Shown: one piece after another, positions 8,757-16,871 of the stretch
Numbering within the stretch: position 1 is the stretch's first letter
How the letters are laid out: every line of letters begins with the position of its first letter
NCBI GenBank assembly: GCA_016716005.1
Contig: JADJXE010000001.1
Coordinates: 819,001-883,000 of the forward strand
Origin: Acidimicrobiales bacterium
Lineage (GTDB): Bacteria > Actinomycetota > Acidimicrobiia > Acidimicrobiales > JADJXE01
Length of the DNA: 64,000 nucleotides
Direction: 5' to 3'
Program-made: the position numbers and the translations under genes
The notes under the pieces: generated by a model
What the model was told of the DNA's origin: nothing
Seen by the model: only the letters and a program-made list of their open reading frames with translations
The model's database searches: none

Positions 8757-9236
8757 ATGCCCCCGACGACCGTTCCACGTACCGACACGGGACGAAGGCT
8801 GGTGCCCGATCTCGCGCCGGTGGAGTACATCGTGATCGACTTCCCGGGCAATCGCTTCGACGGTTCGATCATCCCGGCCTTGGTCGATCTGGTCGACAAG
8901 CGCACCGTGCGCATCCTCGACCTCGTCTTCGTCAAGAAGGACGACGACGGCAGCGTGCTCTCGTTCGAGTTCGACCAACTCGACGAGCTGGGGGGTTTCG
9001 CGTCACTCGACGGCGATGCCGGCGACGTGCTGAGCGACGACGACGTGCGCGACCTCGCAGCCGACATCCCTGCGGGTTCTTCGGCATTGTTCATCGTCTG
9101 GGAGGACCTGTGGGCCGCCGACCTCGGGCGAGCGGTCCGCAACGCCGGGGGTGAGGTCCTGATCGGTGGCCGACTTCCACATCAGGTGGTCACCGACATC
9201 ATTTCGAGCATCGAGTCGCAGGAGGTCCCGTCATGA
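8757..9236 (+). CDS. DUF6325-family protein
   Basis: 159 residues. After a variable N-terminus, PVEYIVIDFPGNRFDGSI and IPALVDLVDKRTVRILDLVF match the DUF6325 family, and SSALFIVWEDLWAADLGRAV matches its second half. The family has no known biochemical role. It is often found next to SHOCT proteins, as here, where the next gene starts 4 nt before this stop. The start is supported by GAGGAG 7 nt before the ATG. Operator B and its hexamer lie about 50-100 nt upstream. It is acidic, soluble-looking and has no signal peptide. Confidence 0.85.
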   Translation: MPPTTVPRTDTGRRLVPDLAPVEYIVIDFPGNRFDGSIIPALVDLVDKRTVRILDLVFVKKDDDGSVLSFEFDQLDELGGFASLDGDAGDVLSDDDVRDLAADIPAGSSALFIVWEDLWAADLGRAVRNAGGEVLIGGRLPHQVVTDIISSIESQEVPS

Positions 9237-9547
9237 GGCGTAGAGGAGTCGGTCGGCCGGCACAACCGAGTCTGGTCAACACCGCAGCGAGAACGGCCGT
9301 CGTCGTCGGCACCGCCAGCGCCGTGAGCAACAAGGCGGCGTCGAACCAGGCGGCCAAGGCACAGGCCGCGGCGCCGGCACCACAGGCGCCTCAGGTCGCG
9401 CCGACTGGTGCTCCTGCCACCGCTGCGCCGGCGGCTCTGTCCGACGATGTCTACGACCAGCTCAGGAAGCTGGGCGAGCTGCGAGAGGCAGGCATCCTCA
9501 CCGACGACGAATTCCAGGCGAAGAAGACCCAGATCCTCGGGCTGTGA
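9233..9547 (+). CDS. Small SHOCT-domain protein
   Basis: 104 residues. The basic N-terminus (MRRRGVGRPAQPSL) is followed by a segment rich in Ala and Gln/Pro (NKAASNQAAKAQAAAPAPQA). A C-terminal SHOCT motif follows (YDQLRKLGELREAGILTDDE, then FQAKKTQILGL), a short helical module thought to promote oligomerisation. It overlaps the DUF6325 stop by 4 nt (ATGA), so the two are translationally coupled. The gene is followed by convergent DNA and ends the small operon. Confidence 0.85.
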   Translation: MRRRGVGRPAQPSLVNTAARTAVVVGTASAVSNKAASNQAAKAQAAAPAPQAPQVAPTGAPATAAPAALSDDVYDQLRKLGELREAGILTDDEFQAKKTQILGL

Positions 9548-9583
9548 GCCTGTCGTCTGCCCGGCCGACGCGAAGACTCACGT

Positions 9584-10096
9584 TCAGAACAGCAGCCGCT
9601 TGAGGACGGCGATCCCGGCGGCGCACCCGAATGCCAGCACGGCAAGGCGAACGCTGCGCAACGGCGACGCACCCCCTCGCCGCGACTCGCTGTGGACGAG
9701 CAGCGCTAGGAGTGCGGCTGCGGTGAGGCGGCCGCTGAGCATCTTGACGTCGTCGGGCACGATGAGCACCACGAGGCTCGTCGACGCGGCCGCCACTGCC
9801 GGGATGAGCAGGTGAGCCAGCACGTACTCGGCGGTCGAGTGGTGAGCGTGCTCATCTCGCACCAGTTGGATGGCGATCGTGGCGGCGAACCAGTGTGCGA
9901 GTGCCAGTCCGACCGTTGAGATCCAGATCAACGCGACCAGCTCGGCCGGCTGCGGAGCGGCGGAGTCGTCGCCGACCGCGAGCGCGGCGAACAGCGTGAC
10001 GCACGTGTAGAAGCCCATCGTGACGGCCTCCCGGCGCAGGGCGCTGTCCTCACCGATGCGCGGCAGCTTCCGATGGAACGACGATCGATGGGTCAT
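9584..10096 (-). CDS. Membrane protein of unknown function
   Basis: 170 residues from the chosen ATG (MTHRSSFHRKLPRIGED). Upstream in-frame starts reach 10297 but would run across operator C, so the shorter form is preferred. About four hydrophobic helices are visible: GFYTCVTLFAALAVG, LVALIWISTVGLALAHWFAA, LLIPAVAAASTSLVVLIV and SVRLAVLAFGCAAGIAVL. No family is recognised. It is divergent from the sulfatase and shares its 145-bp promoter region with site C, so it may be controlled by the same protein. Confidence 0.65.
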   Translation of the reverse strand: MTHRSSFHRKLPRIGEDSALRREAVTMGFYTCVTLFAALAVGDDSAAPQPAELVALIWISTVGLALAHWFAATIAIQLVRDEHAHHSTAEYVLAHLLIPAVAAASTSLVVLIVPDDVKMLSGRLTAAALLALLVHSESRRGGASPLRSVRLAVLAFGCAAGIAVLKRLLF

Positions 10097-10163
10097 CGAC
10101 CGCCGACAGTCGTGCACCCGCAGCACCATGCGCATCACCCCGTCGAGGATGAGCTGGGCCCGG

Positions 10164-10183
10164 CTCACCCCGCCCGGGGTGAT
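10164..10183 (+). promoter_or_regulatory. Inverted-repeat operator C upstream of the sulfatase
   Basis: The site is CTCACCC-CGCCCG-GGGTGAT. Counting 21 nt from the second arm reaches TGGACT at 10205-10210, in register with GACACT (site A) and GAGACT (site B). The sulfatase ATG is 58 nt downstream with GAAGGGAG as ribosome site. The three sites share TCACCC, two free bases, CCCG and GGGTGAT. Confidence 0.65.
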
Positions 10184-10241
10184 GTGGCTCCGCCCACAGA
10201 CGACTGGACTGTCACGGCCGCGTTCTCGAAGGGAGCTTCGC

Positions 10242-11783
10242 ATGCCGAACGGCCAGCCGAACATCGTGGTGATCTGGGGCGACGACATCGGGATCACGAA
10301 CCTCAGCTGCTACAGCCACGGCGTCATGGGGTACCGGACGCCGAACATCGACCGGCTCGCCCGCGAGGGCATGATGTTCACCGACGCCTACGCCGAGCAG
10401 AACTGCACCGCCGGCCGCTCGGCCTTCATCACCGGCCAGTCCGTCTACCGGACCGGATTGAGCAAGGTCGGGCTCCCCGGGGCCGCCATTGGCCTGCAGG
10501 CCGAAGACCCCACCATCGCCGAACTCCTCAAACCGCACGGCTATGCCACGGGCCAGTTCGGCAAGAACCACCTCGGCGACCTCAACAGGTTCCTGCCGAC
10601 CGTGCACGGCTTCGACGAGTTCTACGGGAGTCTCTACCACCTCAACGCCGAGGAAGAGCCCGAGCGTCCCAACTATCCGCCGGCCGCCGACTTCCCGAAC
10701 TTCCGGGAGAACTGGGGTCCGCGTGGTGTGCTGAGGTGCTTCGCGACCGACGAGGACGACCCGACGGAGCACCCGCGTTGGGGGCGTGTCGGCAAGCAGA
10801 CCATCGAGGATACCGGCCCGCTCGACGCGAAGCGGATGGAGACGATCGACGACGACATCGTCGCGGCCGCACTGGACTTCATCGAGCGTCAGCACGCCAG
10901 CGGCACCCCGTTCTTCACGTGGATCAACACGACCCACATGCACCTGTTCACCCACCCCAAGCCCGAGAGCGTCGGCCAGTCGGGTCGCTGGCAGTCCGAG
11001 TACCACGACACGATGATCGACCACGACCGAAACGTCGGCGAGATCCTCGACAAGCTCGACGAGCTCGGGATCACCGATGACACGATCGTCATCTACTCGA
11101 CCGACAACGGGCCCCATGAGAACAGCTGGCCCGACGCGGGCACCACGCCGTTCCGTAGCGAGAAGGCGAGCAACTGGGAGGGTGCCTTCCGCGTCCCCGA
11201 GGTGATCCGGTGGCCCGGACGGATCCCGGCCGGCTCGATCTCCAACGAGATGGTGCACCACTCCGACTGGCTGCCGACATTCGTCGCTGTCGCCGGCGAC
11301 GACGACGTCGTGGCGAGACTGAAGACCGGCCACACGGTCGGAGACCGAACGTTCAAGGTGCACCTCGACGGTCACAACCTGCTGCCGTACCTCACCGGCG
11401 AAGCGGAGAAGTCTCCACGGACGAGCCTGGTCTACTTCTCCGACGACGGTGACGTACTCGCGCTGCGCTACGACAACTGGAAGGTCGTGTTCCTCGAGCA
11501 GCGCTGCCGCGGGACCCTGCAGATCTGGGCCGAGCCGTTCGTCAAGCTTCGGGTGCCGAAGCTGTTCAACCTGCGAATCGACCCCTTCGAGAACGCCGAC
11601 ATCACCTCGAACACGTACTGGCAGTGGCTGATGGAGAACGCATTCATCGTCGCCGCGTCACAGCACGTGATGCGTGAGTTCCTCCTGACGTTCCTCGAGT
11701 TCCCGCCGCGACAGAAGGCGGCGACGTTCACCGTCGATCAAGCCCTCGAAATGCTCACCGATGCCCTGAAATCCGGGGCCTGA
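10242..11783 (+). CDS. Arylsulfatase-type sulfatase
   Basis: 513 residues, alkaline-phosphatase superfamily. Metal ligands appear in IVVIWGDDIG (Asp14, Asp15) and VIYSTDNGPHEN (about 286-290). The formylglycine motif is NCTAGRSAFITG with Cys55, so the usual CxPSR is CxAGR here, a variant known in actinobacterial arylsulfatases. Maturation needs a formylglycine-generating enzyme, not seen in this window. No export signal is present at the ATG chosen (supported by GAAGGGAG), so it is probably cytoplasmic. A membrane protein and a SulP transporter follow in the same direction, suggesting that released sulfate or the sulfate ester is moved by the neighbours. Confidence 0.9.
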   Translation: MPNGQPNIVVIWGDDIGITNLSCYSHGVMGYRTPNIDRLAREGMMFTDAYAEQNCTAGRSAFITGQSVYRTGLSKVGLPGAAIGLQAEDPTIAELLKPHGYATGQFGKNHLGDLNRFLPTVHGFDEFYGSLYHLNAEEEPERPNYPPAADFPNFRENWGPRGVLRCFATDEDDPTEHPRWGRVGKQTIEDTGPLDAKRMETIDDDIVAAALDFIERQHASGTPFFTWINTTHMHLFTHPKPESVGQSGRWQSEYHDTMIDHDRNVGEILDKLDELGITDDTIVIYSTDNGPHENSWPDAGTTPFRSEKASNWEGAFRVPEVIRWPGRIPAGSISNEMVHHSDWLPTFVAVAGDDDVVARLKTGHTVGDRTFKVHLDGHNLLPYLTGEAEKSPRTSLVYFSDDGDVLALRYDNWKVVFLEQRCRGTLQIWAEPFVKLRVPKLFNLRIDPFENADITSNTYWQWLMENAFIVAASQHVMREFLLTFLEFPPRQKAATFTVDQALEMLTDALKSGA

Positions 11784-11836
11784 CCACCCAGATCGCGTCC
11801 CGTCAAACCTCACACCACCAACCGAGAGAGAGACCC

Positions 11837-12229
11837 ATGCTCGCCTACGACTTCCCACTGCTCGCCATGTTCTGGACCATGATCTTCTTCTTCCTCTGGG
11901 TGGCGTGGATCATGCTCGTGTTCCGCGTCGTCATCGACATCTTCCGCAGCAAGAACCTCGGCGGCGTCGGCAAGGCATTCTGGGCCCTGTTCGTCATCCT
12001 GATCCCCTGGCTCGGCGTGTTGGTGTACCTGATCGCTCGCGGCCGATCGATGGCCCAACGTGACCACGCCGACGCCGTCGCTCACGAGGAAGCGGTGCAG
12101 GCCTACATCCGCCAGACTGCGGGCTCGGTCAGCACGGCTGACGAGATCTCCAAGCTCGCGGCGCTCCAAGCACAGGGAGTGATCACCGACGCCGAGTTCG
12201 CCCAGCAGAAGGCCAGACTGCTCGACTGA
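11837..12229 (+). CDS. PLDc_N-SHOCT membrane protein
   Basis: 130 residues. Two N-terminal helices (about 8-33 and 50-68, with FWALFVILIPWLGVLVYLIA) form the PLDc_N-type membrane module. The C-terminal SHOCT motif reads ISKLAALQAQGVITDAEFAQ. The GAGAGAGAGA purine run before the ATG is the ribosome site. It lies 53 bp after the sulfatase and 16 bp before the SulP gene, so all three are probably one transcript. It carries the second SHOCT domain of the cluster, which suggests hetero-oligomers with the 104-residue SHOCT protein. Confidence 0.85.
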   Translation: MLAYDFPLLAMFWTMIFFFLWVAWIMLVFRVVIDIFRSKNLGGVGKAFWALFVILIPWLGVLVYLIARGRSMAQRDHADAVAHEEAVQAYIRQTAGSVSTADEISKLAALQAQGVITDAEFAQQKARLLD

Positions 12230-12245
12230 GCGATCGACCCTCAGC

Positions 12246-13898
12246 GTGATCCGCCGGCTGCTGCGTTCCCGACCGTCACGCCGCGACCTGACCGCCGGGG
12301 TCGTGCTCGGCGTCCAGTCCGTCCCCGATGGTTTGGCGACCGGTCTGTTGGCCGGGCTCAACCCGTCAGCAGGTCTCTACGGCTACATGGTCGGAACGGC
12401 GACCGGCGCCCTGGTGACGAGTTCGACGTTCATGGCGGTGCAGGGTACGGGCGCGATGGCGATGGTGATCGCCGACGTCCCAGGTCTCAATGGAGCGGGC
12501 GCGCCTCGGGCCCTGGCGACACTGTCGGTCTTGACCGGAGCGGTCATGCTCGTGGCAGGGCTGCTGCGCCTCGGCGCCGTCCTGCGGTTCGTCTCGAACG
12601 CCGTGATGGTCGGGTTCATCAACGCGGTCGGCGTCAACATCGTGCTCGGCCAACTGGCCAACCTCACGGGCTACAGCGCCGACGGCCCCAATCGTGTCGT
12701 GAGGGCGGTCAACACCCTCGTACGACCGGACCGGATGAATGCGCCGACCCTGGCGGTCGGTCTCGCGACGATTGCGATCATCATCCTGCTCGGCCGCACC
12801 CGGCTCGGCGCCATCGGCCTGGTGATCGCCGTCATCGCGACCTCGGCAGCGGCATACATCGGCGGCTGGGAACAGGTTGCGACCCTCGGTGATCTCGGCA
12901 TCGAACTCGACTCGCTCCCGTCGTTCGAAGTCCCGCAGCTCCGCTCCGTGCCCATGCTGATTATCCCGGCGGTGTCGCTGGCGTTCGTCGGGCTCGTGCA
13001 GGGCGCCGGCATCTCTGCGACGTTCCCGAACCCGGACGGCACCTACCCGGACGGGTCACGCGACTTCGTGGGGCAGGGTGCCGCGAACCTCGCGTCCGGC
13101 GTGCTGCAGGGCATGCCCGTCGGTGGATCGGTGTCGGCATCCGCAATCAACAAAGAGGCCGGTGCGCAGACCCGGGCCTCGCTCCTGACGGCGGCCGTCG
13201 TCATGGCCGTGGTCGTCGTGGCCTTCGGCGACGCGGTCGCGAACATCGCCATGCCGGCGCTCGCTGGGCTCTTGATGCTCATCGGCATCCGGACGATCAA
13301 GCCCGCCGACCTGACGACCGTGTGGAAGGTCGGCACCGTTCAGAAGGTCGTGCTGACCGTGACGTTCGGTCTCACGATGCTCGTGCCGCTGCAGTACGCC
13401 GTGCTGATCGGCGTCGGGCTCTCGATCGTGCTCCACGTCGTCCGCCAGTCCAACCAGGTCATCGTGCGCCAGCAGGTCCTCGAGGCCGACGGTCACCTCG
13501 TCGAGGCCGATCCGCCGGCGGTGCTTCCGCCTGGCGCGGTGGTGATCCTGCAGCCCTACGGAAGCCTGTTCTTCGCGGCCGCTCCGGTGATCGAGGCCAT
13601 GCTGCCCGCGGTCGGCCCCCAATCGTCGGGATCGGTCGTCATCCTCCGACTCCGCGGCCGCACAGACCTGGGCACGACGTTCATGGACATGCTCCATCGC
13701 TACGCGACCACACTCGTCGCCGCCGGCAGCAAGCTCAAGTTGGCGTCGGTCAGCGATCGCGTGCTGGAGCAGCTGCGCATCGCCGGGATCACCGACGTGA
13801 TCGACACCGACGACCTGTACGCAGGCACCGAACGGGTCGGAGCCACCCTCACACGGGCGCATGACGACGCGCTTGCCTGGGTGGACGCCCGACGGTAA
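12246..13898 (+). CDS. SulP-family anion transporter with STAS domain
   Basis: 550 residues. The transport domain (about residues 10-400) starts with DLTAGVVLGVQSVPDGLATGL and has the family's QGAGISATFPNPDG and PVGGSVSASAINKEAGAQTR stretches. The C-terminal STAS domain follows from about 440 (VVILQPYGSLFFAAAP ... RTDLGTTFMDMLHRY). The family carries sulfate, bicarbonate or dicarboxylates. Next to a sulfatase, sulfate is the plausible cargo. The GTG start is 16 nt after the preceding stop without a strong ribosome site. The stop is 3 bp from the ISL3 end, so the gene is intact but has lost any native terminator. Confidence 0.88.
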   Translation: MIRRLLRSRPSRRDLTAGVVLGVQSVPDGLATGLLAGLNPSAGLYGYMVGTATGALVTSSTFMAVQGTGAMAMVIADVPGLNGAGAPRALATLSVLTGAVMLVAGLLRLGAVLRFVSNAVMVGFINAVGVNIVLGQLANLTGYSADGPNRVVRAVNTLVRPDRMNAPTLAVGLATIAIIILLGRTRLGAIGLVIAVIATSAAAYIGGWEQVATLGDLGIELDSLPSFEVPQLRSVPMLIIPAVSLAFVGLVQGAGISATFPNPDGTYPDGSRDFVGQGAANLASGVLQGMPVGGSVSASAINKEAGAQTRASLLTAAVVMAVVVVAFGDAVANIAMPALAGLLMLIGIRTIKPADLTTVWKVGTVQKVVLTVTFGLTMLVPLQYAVLIGVGLSIVLHVVRQSNQVIVRQQVLEADGHLVEADPPAVLPPGAVVILQPYGSLFFAAAPVIEAMLPAVGPQSSGSVVILRLRGRTDLGTTFMDMLHRYATTLVAAGSKLKLASVSDRVLEQLRIAGITDVIDTDDLYAGTERVGATLTRAHDDALAWVDARR

Positions 13899-13901
13899 TC
13901 G

Positions 13902-15311
13902 GGCGCTCCGCGTTTCAGCGGGGTGTGATGGTGGCGAGCAGGTGCCAGTTGGGTTTGCCGGCGTAGAGCAGGGCGCGTATCCGGTAGTTGCGGAAGTTGG
14001 TGATCCCGAACGCGACTCGTTTCACGCGCTTCACGAGGTTGTTGACCGCTTCGGTCGGGCCGTTGGACACGTGGGCGAGGTGCCATGCGGCGATCTCGTG
14101 TCGCCACCGTGAGCGGGTGCGGCCCAGGGAGCGGACCTCGGTCGGGCACGAGTCGTGCTGGAGGTCGGTGGCGAGGCGGGACACGAACTCGAGCGCCAGG
14201 TCGGGGTCGTGGTGGTCGTAGATGGAGCGCACGACCTCCTTGGCGTGCCACGCGGCGCGCACCTCACCGCGGGGGTCGCCGGCGTCGAGGAGCCCGAGGA
14301 GCTTGGTGCGTCCGCGGTCGTCGAGACGTTCATCAGCCTTGGTGAGCAGCCGCCGGGACCGATACAGCGGATCGTCCTTGCGGCCCCGGTGGCCCATGGT
14401 CTCGTTCTGCACCCGGCGCCGACACTCGTCGAGCTTGGTGTTGGCCAGCTTCACGACGTGGAAAGGATCGGCGACCTGGGTGGCGTCGGGGAACATCGTG
14501 TCGAACACCTTCCGGTAGGGGCCCGACAGGTCCATCGCCCCCCAGCGCACCCCGTCGAGCCAGGCGTCGGGCCGTTCGGCGAGCCATGCACAGGGGCCGC
14601 TCGATGAGCGGCCGGCGACGACATCGAGGAGCTGACCGCTGCCGACGTCGACGATCTGGGTCGACCACGACTGGGTATGCCACGGCCCTTGCCGGACGTG
14701 CAGCGTCTCGTCCAACCCGAGGGCTTCGACATCAGCGAACCGGTCGGGATCATCGATGAGCGCTTCGCCGTACCCGACCACCGCGTCCATCACCGCGTGC
14801 CACCCGCACCCCAACTCGCCGGCGACCTCGGCCACCGAACGGCCGCGGCGGCCCACCTGCACCGTCGCCCATCGTCCCGCCCGATCCGTGATCGCCAAGC
14901 GAGGCGCCGCGATCTCGGGTGCCTGTTCGGTGAACGAACCCACCGGACACGCCGGCGAGGGGCACGACCAGCGGACCTTGCGCCACACCAGCGTCGTCGG
15001 GCGTCCGAAGCACGGCAGATCCGCGAGCGACACATCCGAACGGTCCTTGGTCATCACCGGGCCGCCACACTCCGCGCACCCAGGACGAGACCCCCGCGTC
15101 GCGACGGTGACCACCAGCTGCCCGTCACGCTCCACCACCTCGAGCACCTCGACATCGGGCAGACCAACCAGCAGCTCGCAGCTGCACGTAGCATCCAAGG
15201 ACACAGGGGCTCCTCGATCTCGAGACGTCAGACATCTCCAGATTCGTCGAGCCCCTGTCTCGCGCCCGGGACCTCAGCTGATCACAAGACCCCGCTCATC
15301 CGCGAAGCGCC
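13902..15311 (-). mobile_element. ISL3-family insertion sequence, apparently complete
   Basis: 1,410 bp with terminal inverted repeats. The left reads GGCGCTCCGCGTTTCAGCGG and the right (inward) GGCGCTTCGCGGATGAGCGG, both continuing GGT. The single transposase gene is intact. The flanks do not match: GGTAATCG at left and GTTGTACT at right, so the usual 8-bp duplication is missing. The right side abuts a truncated IS3-type gene, so rearrangement after or during insertion is likely. Its end is duplicated at 3402-3706. Confidence 0.88.
13915..15204 (-). CDS. ISL3-family transposase
   Basis: 429 residues, normal for the family. The N-terminal zinc-binding part has PGCAECGGPV and SCPSPACPVG. An HTH follows (RSVAEVAGELGCGWHAVMDA), then the DDE_Tnp_ISL3 core with DPDRFADVEALGLDETL (first Asp region), WGAMDLSGPYRKVFDT (second) and NGPTEAVNNLVKRVKR (final Glu region). 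The start is a GTG at 15204 with CAGGGGCTCC upstream. The frame is uninterrupted, so the element may be active. Confidence 0.92.
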   Translation of the reverse strand: MSLDATCSCELLVGLPDVEVLEVVERDGQLVVTVATRGSRPGCAECGGPVMTKDRSDVSLADLPCFGRPTTLVWRKVRWSCPSPACPVGSFTEQAPEIAAPRLAITDRAGRWATVQVGRRGRSVAEVAGELGCGWHAVMDAVVGYGEALIDDPDRFADVEALGLDETLHVRQGPWHTQSWSTQIVDVGSGQLLDVVAGRSSSGPCAWLAERPDAWLDGVRWGAMDLSGPYRKVFDTMFPDATQVADPFHVVKLANTKLDECRRRVQNETMGHRGRKDDPLYRSRRLLTKADERLDDRGRTKLLGLLDAGDPRGEVRAAWHAKEVVRSIYDHHDPDLALEFVSRLATDLQHDSCPTEVRSLGRTRSRWRHEIAAWHLAHVSNGPTEAVNNLVKRVKRVAFGITNFRNYRIRALLYAGKPNWHLLATITPR

Positions 15312-16192
15312 GTTGTACTCGATCCGCACGCGGGCGAGCTCCGCTTCGAGCTGGACGGGATCGTCGAGGTCTTCGAGGTGGGGCCACTCGCCCTTGATGT
15401 GCCCGAAGAAGCTCTCGATCCACGCCTGGTCGGTCGGGGTGGGGGGCGGCCGCGGTGCTGGGCGATGGCCATGAGGGTCATGAACGCCCGCGTGTCGGTG
15501 GCGGCCATCGGCGGCCCGTTGTCAGACACAGCGAGCAGGATCGGGCGGGCCGGGTCGTCGGCCGCGAGGTCGAGCCGGGTGTCGGTCAACAGCTCGAGGA
15601 GGCCCTCGACCTCGAGGGCGTGCTCGAAGATCACCTGGACCTGGGTGGCGGTCTCCTCGACCGACACAAGCGTGTCGATCCACTTGCGCGACACCATGTC
15701 GATGATGGCGAACACGACCCGGCGGGACCGGGTGAAGTGGGTGGCGTCGTAGATCCAGATCCGGTTCGGTGCCCACACCAGCCAGTCCGGCCACGGCTTC
15801 TTCACGCTCGGCGCACGGGTGACCGGTTCGGGCAGGACGAGGCCGTGAGCAGCCAGGACGCGCCGAAACGTGGACGGCGCGACCCACACCAGGCCCTCGT
15901 AGGAGCCGCGGTGGGCGAGCTTGCGGTGGGACCGGTCGACCGGCCCCCACCGCTCGGCCACGGCCAAGATGGCGTCGATCTCACCGGGCAGGATCCCGTG
16001 CACCGGGTGCCCGCCCGGCCTGGTCCACGAGGGTGCCTTCGTGGCGGCGGCGGGCCCGCCACCGGTGGACCCGGTCGTCGGACACCTGCCACAACGAGCA
16101 CACCCACCCATGCGGGAAGCCGTCGGCGACGGCCGCGTCGACGGTCTTGAGGACCAGCTCCGTCGCGTCGGCGGGACTCGACCGGGTAGCGG
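15312..16192 (-). pseudogene. Decayed IS3-type transposase (orfB), truncated by ISL3
   Basis: The core reads WGPVDRSHRKLAHRGSYEGL, NRIWIYDATHF (first Asp) and LLAVSDNGPPM (second Asp), closely related to orfB at 428-1512. It is broken in three ways. A frame change near VDQAGGHPV at about 16010 separates an N-terminal piece beginning ADATELVLKTVDAAVADG. A one-base loss in a C-run near 15450 shifts TPTDQAWIESFFGH out of frame. The C-terminus is cut off at the ISL3 end. Confidence 0.8.
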
Positions 16193-16392
16193 ACCTCGCC
16201 GACGGACTCGTAGAACGCCCAGGCGAGGGGCTGCCAGTCCTGGCGGCGCTGCTGGAGCTGCCTGGCGGTGGTGTGGTCGCCGATGTCGATGCGCTGGCCG
16301 GCCGCGGTGATCACCCGGCCGGTCGCCTGCGGCGGCATGGCCTTGCGGGTCCTTGGGGTTGGCACGCCCGATGAGGGTGCCGGACGGCGCAC
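16193..16392 (-). pseudogene. Phage portal-like N-terminal fragment
   Basis: In one minus frame the sequence reads GRVITAAGQRIDIGDHTTAR then DWQPLAWAFYESVGEVRYPV, which resembles the start of portal proteins in actinobacterial phages (the W..RAW.YYD.IGE.RY pattern). It stops abruptly at about 16193 where the IS3-type remnant begins. It follows, in minus-strand order, the terminase and DUF1360 genes, which is where a portal gene belongs. The identification rests on one short motif. Confidence 0.45.
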
Positions 16393-16544
16393 CGGCAGGG
16401 TGGGCAGACCCGTTCACGCATGTGTCACCGCCGGCGAGGCGGGCCCAGATCCCGCTGCTCCCCCGGCGATCCTTGGGGTGTGGACCGCCCTCTAAGACAT
16501 ACAAAACCCAAGCATTCCCCGACGAAGTTGTTGCGGTCGGTCTC

Positions 16545-16691
16545 ATGTCGACACCGGCGATCAGCCCCCGAACCGCGGCTCTCCGCTACAACGTGTCGAT
16601 GTGGACGATCTACGACTGGATCAGGAAGGGGAAGATCCCCACCCGCAAGATCCCGTCGGGCCGTCTCCGCATCTTCCCCGAGGACTCCCCC
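16545..16691 (+). pseudogene. Excisionase-like HTH gene, 5' part, split by IS21
   Basis: The ATG at 16545 opens MSTPAISPRTAALRYNVSMW then TIYDWIRKGKIPTRKIPSGR, a MerR/excisionase-type winged HTH that binds DNA, typical of phage or plasmid Xis proteins. After RLRIFPEDSP it meets the IS21 end in a run of C. Beyond the element (19095-19148) one frame gives PDIRAALFPDYKDDR and stop, a plausible tail. The total would be about 65 residues. The exact number of C residues decides whether the two halves are in frame. Confidence 0.6.
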
Positions 16692-16871
16692 TGTCGCCCG
16701 CCAGCCGCATGGGACCACCTGGGAGCGTTGAGCGCCAGGAGCATGGGACCACCCCAGCGCCAGTGATGGGACCACCCCGCCGCCAGTGATGGGACCACTT
16801 GGGGTCCACCACCGTCGGTCCTGCTGAACGGTCCAGTTGCCGCCGTCGGATCAGCGGGCCGGGAGGCGGCG

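Noticed and set aside
13894..15319. An 8-bp target duplication for the ISL3 element
   Set aside because: The flanks GGTAATCG and GTTGTACT do not match.
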